Shown: piece by piece, positions 46,404-54,130 of the stretch | How positions within the stretch are numbered: the first letter of the stretch is position 1 | How the letters are laid out: each line of letters opens with the position of its first letter | NCBI GenBank assembly: GCA_964537685.1 | Contig: CAZICM010000009.1 | Span: 124,001-188,000, forward strand | Origin: CAZICM01 sp964537685 | GTDB lineage: Bacteria; Myxococcota_A; Polyangia; Polyangiales; Polyangiaceae | Direction: 5' to 3' | Length of the DNA: 64,000 nucleotides | Program-made: the position numbers and the translations under genes | Notes under the pieces: model-generated | The model's database searches: none | Told to the model about the DNA's origin: nothing | What the model saw: only the letters and a program-made list of their open reading frames with translations

Positions 46404-47335
46404 TAGGGAGGAGTCGCGAACTGGCCAGGGAAGGGATTGGCGTTTTGGCGCTGGTTCAAGTCATCGAAGACCTGAGGATTGGTGCCCCGCTCATGAAAGA
46501 CCGCCACGCCAATCACGCCAACATTGCGGGTATCGCCTGTCTTCTGGCCCACATAGGAGCCCCGGACCGAACCAAAGCGGAACGCGGCCACCGTATCCAT
46601 GCTCTGCCTAAAGCCGTCGATTTCAAGCTCGCCTTGCGGGTCCACCAAATATCCGCGCTTTGAAAACGCGCCGGGCTTGCCATCGATGACATCCAAGCCG
46701 TCGACCGAGACCACAATCTCCAAGCGGTTCTGGGTGCGGTTGCGAATCACAATCGAATAACGCCGTCCCGCTTCGCCGATCACAAAGTTACGGCCGCCCG
46801 CGATAAAGCCGCTCAATAAACCGCCATGCTCGTCGCGGAGTCCAATCGAGACCAGGCCCGAATTGAAGAGTCCGCCCGAATGCCGCTGAAAACCAGCCTG
46901 GCTTGCCATCGCCCGGGCTCCCTCGGCATCGTTGTAGAAGAGCGAGCTCATCGAGATGGGCGATGTCGCCGCCGCGCGGACAAAGGGCACGGTTTGAATG
47001 CTCGACTGGCGCGTTTCGCCCCATTGCGTGCCTAAACCAGGCCGATCCACGGGTTCCGACACAGGCGCTTCACGCTGGGCCACGCCGGGAGCCGCGCCGC
47101 CTGACTTTGATGATTCCAAAGCCGCGGGCGGAGGCGGAGCGGACGGGGCATCACCGCCCTCAAACGCCGCCGAAGGAGCCCTGCCTCCTCCGGAGTCGGA
47201 TACAGCCACGCTCTCAGCGGCTCCGCCCTTGGGCGACGCGACTTCTCCGGTCGCCGCACTTCCACCGCACGCCTGCATCAACGCGGCAAGCGCAACCGCC
47301 ACAGCCATCTGCCCTAAACGACGCAACCGATTCAT
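46403..47335 (-). CDS. Hypothetical lipoprotein
   Basis: 310 aa from ATG 47335 with GGAGGAG directly upstream. MNRLRRLGQMAVAVALAALMQAC gives a lipobox (MQAC). A Gly/Ala/Pro-rich linker of about 90 residues follows. The C-terminal domain (about 130-310) is beta-rich: GRNFVIGEAGRRYSIVIRNRTQNRLEIVVSVDGLDVIDG, then RGYLVDPQGELEIDGFR. Similar sequences are seen in bacterial surface proteins of unknown role. It is bracketed by structured elements A (at its stop) and B (upstream). Confidence 0.8.
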   Translation of the reverse strand: MNRLRRLGQMAVAVALAALMQACGGSAATGEVASPKGGAAESVAVSDSGGGRAPSAAFEGGDAPSAPPPPAALESSKSGGAAPGVAQREAPVSEPVDRPGLGTQWGETRQSSIQTVPFVRAAATSPISMSSLFYNDAEGARAMASQAGFQRHSGGLFNSGLVSIGLRDEHGGLLSGFIAGGRNFVIGEAGRRYSIVIRNRTQNRLEIVVSVDGLDVIDGKPGAFSKRGYLVDPQGELEIDGFRQSMDTVAAFRFGSVRGSYVGQKTGDTRNVGVIGVAVFHERGTNPQVFDDLNQRQNANPFPGQFATPP

Positions 47336-47425
47336 GGTCTCCTCCGAACACCCTGCTGCTCTTGACATTGCAAACAACGCAGGCACCGCCCGCATCTTAC
47401 ACCTCGTTTACAAAACAAAATCTAA

Positions 47426-47546
47426 AACCCCTCTCAGAAATCTACTGCGCCCCCCGTAGCTTCGGTCGTCGTCCTCAAAATACACTTGTATTCTTCCGTC
47501 CTCCTTCCTAGCCACGGGGTGCTCGTAACGATTTCTGAGAGGGGTT
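47426..47546 (-). ncRNA. Structured repeat element, copy B
   Basis: Read on the minus strand. P1 is a perfect 17-bp stem (AACCCCTCTCAGAAATC with its complement, 47530-47546 and 47426-47442), unrelated in sequence to P1 of copy A. P2 (GCACCCCGTG with TACGGGGGGC) has base changes on both sides relative to copy A that keep pairing. The apical stem is AATACA/TGTATT. The loop block ACGACCGAAG is identical in both copies. It starts one base after the kinase stop codon (47547-47549), so it would lie in the kinase 3' UTR. Confidence 0.6.
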
Positions 47547-48665
47547 CTAAAACCCAGTCTCGACGTGAATCCCCGCCCACCTGCACATCCGTCCAATGCC
47601 CACGCCCGCAAGCCCCCGCGCCCTCGAGGAGAGTTCTGTCTGAAATTGATACATCCGGCGGCGCAGGCTCGGAACCCCATAGGCTTTGTCCATCAGCGAA
47701 TGGCGGAGCTTGCGAAGGGCATCCGCCATGTCTTGCGCCGAGCTAAAACGGTCGTCCGGCCTTTTCGCCAGCGCTTTCTGAACGATGGCCTCGAGCTGAG
47801 CCGGTATCGCTTGAGGCGCAAGAGCCGACAGCGAAGGTACGCGCCGAATACAATGAGCAAAGCGCATCGCCCGATCGTTTCCCCGTACATCGTCGAAGGG
47901 GCCCCGGCCCGCAATCAGCTCATAGAGCGCAAGTCCAACACCATACACGTCTGTTCGGGCATCCACCGGCCCTCCTGTGTGCTGTTCAGGTGCCATGGCT
48001 CTCGAGGTGCCCACCCATACTCCATAGCCTGTGCGCACCGGGCCTTCCGATACCTCTCGCGCGATGCCCACATCCAAGACCTTGAGCGTTCCGCCGTCGC
48101 ATAAAAATAGATTCTGAAGCTTGACATCGCGGTGCACAAAACCCGCTTGATGCAGCGCCGAAAGACCATCCAATGCCTGCTCCATCAGCGATAGAGCGCT
48201 CACCACCGAAAACACCCTGATCCGCCCGAGCTCCATCCGTAAATCGCATCCCGAGAGCAGCTCCATCAGCAAATAGGGCCGGCCATCGTCAATGCATCCC
48301 GACTCGAGAAGCCTCACCAAATGCTCGTGCTCGGCCGCTTGAAGTACGCGCCCTTCATGTTCCATGCGTTCGGCCAAATCGCGCCGCGCTCCATGCACCG
48401 AACGAAGCAGCTTGAGCGCAAAATGCCGATCTTCATCGCCCCGCGAGACTTGGTACACATCGCCCATCCCTCCTGAGGCCAAGAATTTTTCGATGCGGAA
48501 ATCTGTCCCGCCCACGATGATGCCTCGAGGCAAAATCTCCATTTCCCTTGTGGGCTCGGCATCGCCAAACCCTTTGGCCAATGCCCCTTGCGATAGCGCC
48601 TCCGTTCTTGAAAAGAGCGGCGGCCCAACCAGGGTCGACTCTATGGCTTGCCCCGAGAAATTCAT
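47547..48665 (-). CDS. Ser/Thr protein kinase, second gene of a coupled pair
   Basis: 372 aa. Kinase domain about residues 50-315: ASGGMGDVY (Gly loop), FALKLL (Lys), HEGRVLQ (helix C Glu), HRDVKLQN (catalytic loop with Asp and Asn) and KVLDVGIA, where DVG replaces DFG but the metal-binding Asp is kept. It should be active. The C-terminus is short and basic without a TM helix. ATG 48665 overlaps the upstream kinase stop as ATGA; ATG 48680 is an alternative in-frame start. Confidence 0.9.
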   Translation of the reverse strand: MNFSGQAIESTLVGPPLFSRTEALSQGALAKGFGDAEPTREMEILPRGIIVGGTDFRIEKFLASGGMGDVYQVSRGDEDRHFALKLLRSVHGARRDLAERMEHEGRVLQAAEHEHLVRLLESGCIDDGRPYLLMELLSGCDLRMELGRIRVFSVVSALSLMEQALDGLSALHQAGFVHRDVKLQNLFLCDGGTLKVLDVGIAREVSEGPVRTGYGVWVGTSRAMAPEQHTGGPVDARTDVYGVGLALYELIAGRGPFDDVRGNDRAMRFAHCIRRVPSLSALAPQAIPAQLEAIVQKALAKRPDDRFSSAQDMADALRKLRHSLMDKAYGVPSLRRRMYQFQTELSSRARGLAGVGIGRMCRWAGIHVETGF

Positions 48666-49600
48666 GCGACCCAACTCCATGCCGATGCAGGCCGCAGTTC
48701 CATGCAGGCTTCGCCCGCGGAAAGCACATCCCGCAGCGCCGCCGCAAAGGCTCCCGCCGAAGGGAATCGCCGATCGGGCTCTTTGCGCAGCGCCCGCTCG
48801 ACCACATGCGATAAAGCCGGCCTGATCCTGACAAATTGCGTGAGCGGAGGAGGCCGTTCAAACAAGTGGGCGCGCATGCTTTCTTCGGTAGTCCGCGCAT
48901 CAAAAGGACTTCGCCCGCACAGCGCTTCATACAAAACCAGGCCCGCTCCATACACATCGGTGCGGGCGTCCACGCGGCCTCCCAAGATTTGCTCGGGCGA
49001 CCAGTATTTAGGTGTGCCGATCACATGAGCGCCCGTCGTCGCCGAGCTTGTTTCCCGGTGTATTTTGGCGATTCCAAAATCCAAAACGACGGCCCGCTCT
49101 TCACCGAGCACGGCGCCGTTGCCGCACAAGAACACATGGCTGGGCTTTATATCGCGGTGAACAATGCCAGCCCGGTGCGCAGCATCGAGACCATCGAGCA
49201 GACCTAAAAACAGCGAACAGCACAGCAGCGGCGCAACCCTGCTCTCTTGATCCAAACGGCGGCGCAAAGAACGGCCAAACAGACGCTCCATCACCAAATA
49301 AGGCCGGCCATCCGCCGTGATGCCCGAGCCATACACATTCACGAGATTGGAATGGCAAAGGCTCGATAAAACCCGGCCCGCAAGCGCAAGCCGAAAGGCC
49401 GAATCAGGCCCCATGCCCTTGGTTTTTAAGAGTTTGAGCGCCCGGACTTCCCCCGTTTGTCCGCGCACTTCAAACACATCCGACAAAGATCCGCCGCCCA
49501 AGCGCCGCATCGCCCGGTAAGGCGTGCCAGCCAATACCCCTTGATCCAGCGGACAAACATCTGCATCCCGGCGTTTGCCGGCTTCTGTGTGTATTCGCAT
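48662..49600 (-). CDS. Degenerate Ser/Thr kinase, first gene of a coupled pair
   Basis: 312 aa. Kinase fold clear: LGGGSLSDVFEV, ALKLLKT, GIVHRDIKPSHVFL, LDFGIAKI, GTPKYWSPEQILGG, DARTDVYGAGLVLYE. Two key positions are altered: the catalytic-loop Asn is His (KPSH), and the helix C region (FRLALAGRVLSSL) lacks the usual Glu. The third Gly of the nucleotide loop is Ser. It may be weakly active or a pseudokinase regulating the next gene, to which it is coupled by an ATGA overlap. Confidence 0.88.
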   Translation of the reverse strand: MRIHTEAGKRRDADVCPLDQGVLAGTPYRAMRRLGGGSLSDVFEVRGQTGEVRALKLLKTKGMGPDSAFRLALAGRVLSSLCHSNLVNVYGSGITADGRPYLVMERLFGRSLRRRLDQESRVAPLLCCSLFLGLLDGLDAAHRAGIVHRDIKPSHVFLCGNGAVLGEERAVVLDFGIAKIHRETSSATTGAHVIGTPKYWSPEQILGGRVDARTDVYGAGLVLYEALCGRSPFDARTTEESMRAHLFERPPPLTQFVRIRPALSHVVERALRKEPDRRFPSAGAFAAALRDVLSAGEACMELRPASAWSWVA

Positions 49601-49715
49601 TGCCCTTAAACAGAAATCGAATCCACACGAGCCGAAGTTGCGTGCCGCCGGCCTTTTTTGTTGAGTCCACCCAAAATAAGTAGGCGCCTATCCTACAAGG
49701 GTTTTAGATGGCCGA

Positions 49716-49800
49716 GACCAATGAAATTAAATATTTTTATAATGAAATTGAATTGATTTAGAAAAGAAATCGAAAAGAAATCGAAAAGATAGCCGAGCAA
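49716..49800. promoter_or_regulatory. AT-rich leader with tandem GAAAAGAAATC units
   Basis: A strongly AT-rich block in a GC-rich setting. It holds two adjacent 11-base units (49761-49771 and 49772-49782) and a partial third. It lies upstream of the kinase pair and just past the ccmE stop. It may be a promoter or UP-like element; no exact -10/-35 pair is claimed. Confidence 0.35.
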
Positions 49801-49803
49801 TGA

Positions 49804-50388
49804 TTAATTAATGGGCAAATCGCCTGGCTTTTGAGAATCCTGCTGCATTTGATGGGTGGACGGATCGTATTTCGAGGTGCATTTCGCCATGACCAGCGTG
49901 GCGTCGAAACTACCTTCCGAATTGAGCGTCCCCTCGACCGTTACTTGCACACCACCCGCGGGCACATCGCGGAAGGTATCTGGAATCACGCATTGCGCAT
50001 AACGGACAGGCAGCGCGCGGCTTTTGTCTTTATCCGCGCCCACCATCGAAAAACGGTACTCGCAAGGCTGATCGCGCTTTTGAAGCGAACCCGGCGAAAG
50101 CTCGCCCTCGACCCTCACTTTGCGGCCCGTCAATTTGTCTTTTTGGGCCAGCAACTGATCGACAGGCGTTGCATAAATCGCCGCCTCTTTAAAACCCACC
50201 ATCACCAGCGAAACCACCGCGCCCACCATCACGAGCAGCGTAATCAAGAGACCCAAATTCCGCTTGGGCGAAGGGCGATCGCCTTGCTCCTTCGGCTTGG
50301 CAACGCCGGAAACCGACACGGGCTCCTTGTCCGCATCGTCTGTTTCTTTTAAGGCGTTGGCCAATTCGTCATCGAGTTTTTTGCTCAT
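49804..50388 (-). CDS. ccmE: Cytochrome c maturation heme chaperone CcmE, CxxxY type
   Basis: 194 aa. A charged N-terminus is followed by one TM helix (LGLLITLLVMVGAVVSLVMVG) near 55-75. The OB-fold domain contains GRKVRVEGELSPGSL, VRYAQCVIPDTFRD and GVQVTVEGTLNSEGSFDATLVMAKC. CcmE usually binds heme through His in an HxxxY motif; here the site is Cys170 with Tyr174 (CTSKY). Such CxxxY CcmE proteins are known from sulfate reducers and archaea. TGAGGA lies just before ATG 50388. No other ccm gene adjoins. Confidence 0.87.
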   Translation of the reverse strand: MSKKLDDELANALKETDDADKEPVSVSGVAKPKEQGDRPSPKRNLGLLITLLVMVGAVVSLVMVGFKEAAIYATPVDQLLAQKDKLTGRKVRVEGELSPGSLQKRDQPCEYRFSMVGADKDKSRALPVRYAQCVIPDTFRDVPAGGVQVTVEGTLNSEGSFDATLVMAKCTSKYDPSTHQMQQDSQKPGDLPIN

Positions 50389-50464
50389 AAGGTCCTCAAT
50401 CGAATGCAAATGCCATGTATAGAGAGCATTCGAAGCTGAATCCAGTGCCCGTGGTTTTTAAGCG

Positions 50465-53400
50465 ATGATTTATCGTAGACCAACCCGCGACCATGCCCAA
50501 GCCGCTCGATGGATTTTATCTGCGAAGTGCCGTGTTTTGGTGTTGTGTCCGCTATTTTTCGCGCCGGCCGCTTGCACGGGAGCATCGCCCGATTCCGCCC
50601 ATTCGCCCAAGGCTTCCGCGCCCAGCGCTTCTGTTTCAGGCTCTTCGCGCGCATCTGCTTCCGCGTCTGTGCCATCGAGTCCGTCGGTATTGGCCTCGTC
50701 CTCGTTCTCGTCTGTACCCGCCGCCGCTCAGCTTTCTCCGCCTCCTCCCTTGCCAGGCCGAATCCGTTTGGGAGATGCGCCGATTGAATATTTAGAACCT
50801 TCGATTGAATCTATTCCCGGCGCTCAATCCATTCTATTGATTTCTCAGCATTCAAATGAGCCTGTTGCCTTTGCCCGGCGTTATGGGGCCGAGGGATGGG
50901 GACAATTGCTTCGGATTGAAGATGAATTTATTCTTGGTGCATTCGATATTAAAATCGACGAGGCTCCTGGCTTTGCCCTGCTGAGCTCGACCGGGAAGGA
51001 GATTTGCATTTCCTCCTATGAAATAAGGGCGGACAAGCCAAAACGCCGGGAATGCCATGCGTTGTCACCGGCCTTTGTGGTTCAAATTGGACAAGAAATA
51101 GCCTCGATCGAAAGCGTTATTGAAAAGGCGCCCGAGCCTGCCGGAGCAAAAAGCAAAAGCGCGCCTCAAAAAAGCCCCTCAAAAAAGGCGGCGCCCAAAA
51201 CGCAGAAGAAAGCCGCGCCTAAATCGAAAAAGCCTGCGCCAAGCGCCAAAACGCAAAAGAAAAATAAAAAGAAAAACAGCCCCTCAAAAAAGAAAGAGAT
51301 AGCTTCAAAACCGGCACCAAAACGAAAAGAATTTATAAATATTCGATTCAGGTTTCTCACAGGGGATGGGCAAGGCAATACAGATGGCATTGCCAGCGGA
51401 CTTCGTTTTCAAAAGCCCATGGATGGAATGGGTTTGATTGATGCGCAGGGAAAAGCCAAAGGCGTAGATTTGATATGGTACGAGCCCGCGGAAAAGCCCA
51501 TAGCGCAACCCAAAAGCACAATGGGCCGGGTGAAAATCATGGGCGGCTCGCTCTTGGCGGATGGGCATCTGGACGCCAATTCGATGGTGCCTGTGGTCGA
51601 GGGCGATTTAGAATACGGCGGAATGGTTGGCCATCACGGCGCGCGCTTGTATGTGACGCCTGCGGGAACGGCTTTTGTAGGATTGACAGGGCGTCCGGGC
51701 GCGTGTGAATCCGTTCGTATTGCTCCGGGTTTGTCTTTGATTCATCCCAATCCGGCGGCGTGTTCGGCGGCGCCCGAGCGAATGGTGGAGTTTTTAGGAT
51801 CGCCTTCCCAGGCCGAGATTTCGGTCTTTCAAAAGGTATTGGAACAAGAGCCTGTGCGGCGTTTTGCCCAGCCCCGTTTCGATCCTGGGCTTGTGGCGTG
51901 GGCGGGTGCGCATGGATTGTTTATGAGCTCTAAAAAGGGCAATACCAACGAATGGGTACACGGAATTTCCCGCGCCGATGGCAGCGCGTTGTCGATGGAT
52001 CAGCCTTTTGCCGCGCGCCGTTCGAGGCTTTCATGGGCAGCGCTGTCAGAAGACAATGCGCTTGCGATGCTGTCGGGGAAACCGGTTTTAATCGATGCCC
52101 AGGGAAAAATAAATACCATCGAATTGCCTGAACAAGCGCCTTCTAAACCTTCGCCTGGAACGGTTCCGCCCTATCCGCTGAAAACACCCGAAGACCCAGC
52201 CATTGACCGAAAACACGCGGCGAAAATACAAAATGCGTGGTTTTATGCGCGGGGTGATGTTCAGCGCCTTTGGCCTTCGGTTTTGGATATTGCCGATTTA
52301 AAAGGCCGCGCTCATCCCGATACAACCGTATTGGTGGGCGGAAAAGAATCGGGATTGTGGCTTGAGCTGATCGGATTGCAACTAAAACGATATTCTATAA
52401 ATTCTGATGGGATTGTAAAAGCTTTGGATGCGGGAGGCCATTTAAAATCGCCGGTGCGCGCTGGATTTGATGCGGTGGACAGGGCATCCGGCGGAGCCAT
52501 TATCGCGGGGGTGAGCGCCGAGAATCCCAATCAAATGGTGGCGTTTTCAATCGATGCCCATGGGAAGCCGGGTAAAATCTTTAAGGTTCCGCTGAAGATT
52601 AAAGAGGGAGAGCTTTTGGTGCGGCTGAGCCCATTGCCTAAGGGAGGTGCAGTTCTATCGGATATGCGGCGAACACAGGCTATATGGCTGGATGACGATG
52701 GAAAGCCCACCGCTTCCCTGACTTGGCCGAAGAATGAAGCTGTTGCCGGTGATCCCCGGAATCAAAATCATTGTTTACATGGTCAATCCGCAAAAATGTA
52801 TTGGCCATCTCCCACGCCTGGTGTGATAGCGAAACTGCCTGGATTTTCGGTGCCGGGTACATGTGTGGTGGGCGAGCCGCGGTGGTCGGCGGATGCTCAA
52901 ACCCTGCATTGGGTGGGCAGCTTTGAGCGGGGAATGGATTCGGTGGCCGAGCTGGGATCGATTTCGGTGCCTGCGTTCGACGCCCTGCCTGAATCGAAGC
53001 GGGATGAGGCGAAAGGCAGTGCGCCTATGCTTTCGCCTTCGGCAAATGCGGCGTCCTGTCCTCCCGATATGGTTTCTATTGCGGGTAAATATTGTATTGA
53101 CCGCTTTGAGGCTATGCTGGCCGATCAAGAAACGGGGGAAGTGTTTTCGCCGGATTATCCGACAACACCAAAAACACTAGAGTATATTTTATCAGAATGG
53201 TCGATGGGTCGGTCACGGGTGGGGAATGCGCATGCTCGGGCAATGCCCTTGCCCTTTTTGGCGAGATGGCAGCGGGGAAGGAGCGCGCAGGTGGTGGCGG
53301 TATCGAGGATGGGAGCGCGGCCCAATGGGTATGTGACGGGATTGGTGGCGGAGAGCGCGTGTGCGGCGGCAGGGAAGAGGCTGTGCACGCTGGATGAGTT

Positions 53401-53806
53401 TGTGACGGCATGCCGGGGGGAAAACGACACATTGTTTCCCTATGGGGATAGTTATGAAGAGGGGGTATGCAATGTATTTCGGGAGGATCATCCTGCGGCG
53501 ATTTTGCATGGAAATGCGTCGGTTGGGCATTTAGATCCCCGTTTAAACCGGGTGGAGAGCGCGGAGGGGCCTTTGTTTAGGGAGACGGGGGCGACTCCGG
53601 CTTGTAGGAGTGTTTGGGGGAATGATGCCGTATATGATATGGTAGGGAATGTGGATGAGTGGGTCGATGAAGAAGGGGGAGCGTTTGCGGGCGGATTTTA
53701 TGCGCGTTCGACGAGGGCGGGGTGTGAGGCGCTGATTACGGCGCATCCAAAGGCGTATTTGGATTATTCGACGGGTGTGAGGTGTTGTAAAAATGCCGCT
53801 CGATAA
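50465..53806 (+). CDS. Large lipoprotein with C-terminal formylglycine-generating-enzyme-like domain
   Basis: 1113 aa. Lipobox-like FAPAAC near residue 37, then a Ser/Ala-rich spacer and a Lys/Ala/Pro-rich segment (about 225-285). The middle (about 290-830) looks like a beta-propeller or repeat protein, unassigned. The final 250 residues match the FGE-sulfatase/SUMF1 fold: PDMVSIAGKYCIDRFEAM, AESACAAAGKRLCTLDEFVTAC, YDMVGNVDEWV and GVRCCKNA. Whether the copper-binding Cys pair is functional is unclear. The gene becomes more AT-rich toward its end. Confidence 0.8.
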   Translation: MIYRRPTRDHAQAARWILSAKCRVLVLCPLFFAPAACTGASPDSAHSPKASAPSASVSGSSRASASASVPSSPSVLASSSFSSVPAAAQLSPPPPLPGRIRLGDAPIEYLEPSIESIPGAQSILLISQHSNEPVAFARRYGAEGWGQLLRIEDEFILGAFDIKIDEAPGFALLSSTGKEICISSYEIRADKPKRRECHALSPAFVVQIGQEIASIESVIEKAPEPAGAKSKSAPQKSPSKKAAPKTQKKAAPKSKKPAPSAKTQKKNKKKNSPSKKKEIASKPAPKRKEFINIRFRFLTGDGQGNTDGIASGLRFQKPMDGMGLIDAQGKAKGVDLIWYEPAEKPIAQPKSTMGRVKIMGGSLLADGHLDANSMVPVVEGDLEYGGMVGHHGARLYVTPAGTAFVGLTGRPGACESVRIAPGLSLIHPNPAACSAAPERMVEFLGSPSQAEISVFQKVLEQEPVRRFAQPRFDPGLVAWAGAHGLFMSSKKGNTNEWVHGISRADGSALSMDQPFAARRSRLSWAALSEDNALAMLSGKPVLIDAQGKINTIELPEQAPSKPSPGTVPPYPLKTPEDPAIDRKHAAKIQNAWFYARGDVQRLWPSVLDIADLKGRAHPDTTVLVGGKESGLWLELIGLQLKRYSINSDGIVKALDAGGHLKSPVRAGFDAVDRASGGAIIAGVSAENPNQMVAFSIDAHGKPGKIFKVPLKIKEGELLVRLSPLPKGGAVLSDMRRTQAIWLDDDGKPTASLTWPKNEAVAGDPRNQNHCLHGQSAKMYWPSPTPGVIAKLPGFSVPGTCVVGEPRWSADAQTLHWVGSFERGMDSVAELGSISVPAFDALPESKRDEAKGSAPMLSPSANAASCPPDMVSIAGKYCIDRFEAMLADQETGEVFSPDYPTTPKTLEYILSEWSMGRSRVGNAHARAMPLPFLARWQRGRSAQVVAVSRMGARPNGYVTGLVAESACAAAGKRLCTLDEFVTACRGENDTLFPYGDSYEEGVCNVFREDHPAAILHGNASVGHLDPRLNRVESAEGPLFRETGATPACRSVWGNDAVYDMVGNVDEWVDEEGGAFAGGFYARSTRAGCEALITAHPKAYLDYSTGVRCCKNAAR

Positions 53807-53810
53807 GGAT

Positions 53811-54010
53811 TTAGGGATTTTGAATTTCGGGCCACGAAGCGAAATGATTGATGTATTCTTGAAAGCTCTGGCTCTTATAGTTGGCATCCTGCGGGGAGAA
53901 GATAGTCGTTCTTTGCTGAGCGGATATAGCATGAAAACGCAGCCGTCCGATTGTTTGCCAATATCGATGCGGATGGGCTCGCGCGTGTTGGTAGGCATGT
54001 GTTTGGCCAT
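53811..54010 (-). pseudogene. Small gene interrupted by a single-base frameshift
   Basis: Starts ATG 54010 with AGGAG seven bases upstream (MAKHMPTNTREPIRIDIGKQ). It reads normally to LSKERLSSP, then loses the sensible frame. The other frame continues QDANYKSQSFQEYINHFASWPEIQNP to the stop at 53811. Adding one base to the four-base run at 53893-53896 restores a 66-aa protein. No family recognised. It converges with the preceding large gene, four bases apart. Confidence 0.6.
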
Positions 54011-54130
54011 GGTTGTTCTCCTGCGTGTTGTCCAGAAGGTTCACGCAAACACGTATCGCTAAGCTGTTCGATTGTCAACGCACCGATGATCCCCTTGCAA
54101 TTGTCATGAACACTCGGCGATAATCCCGCC

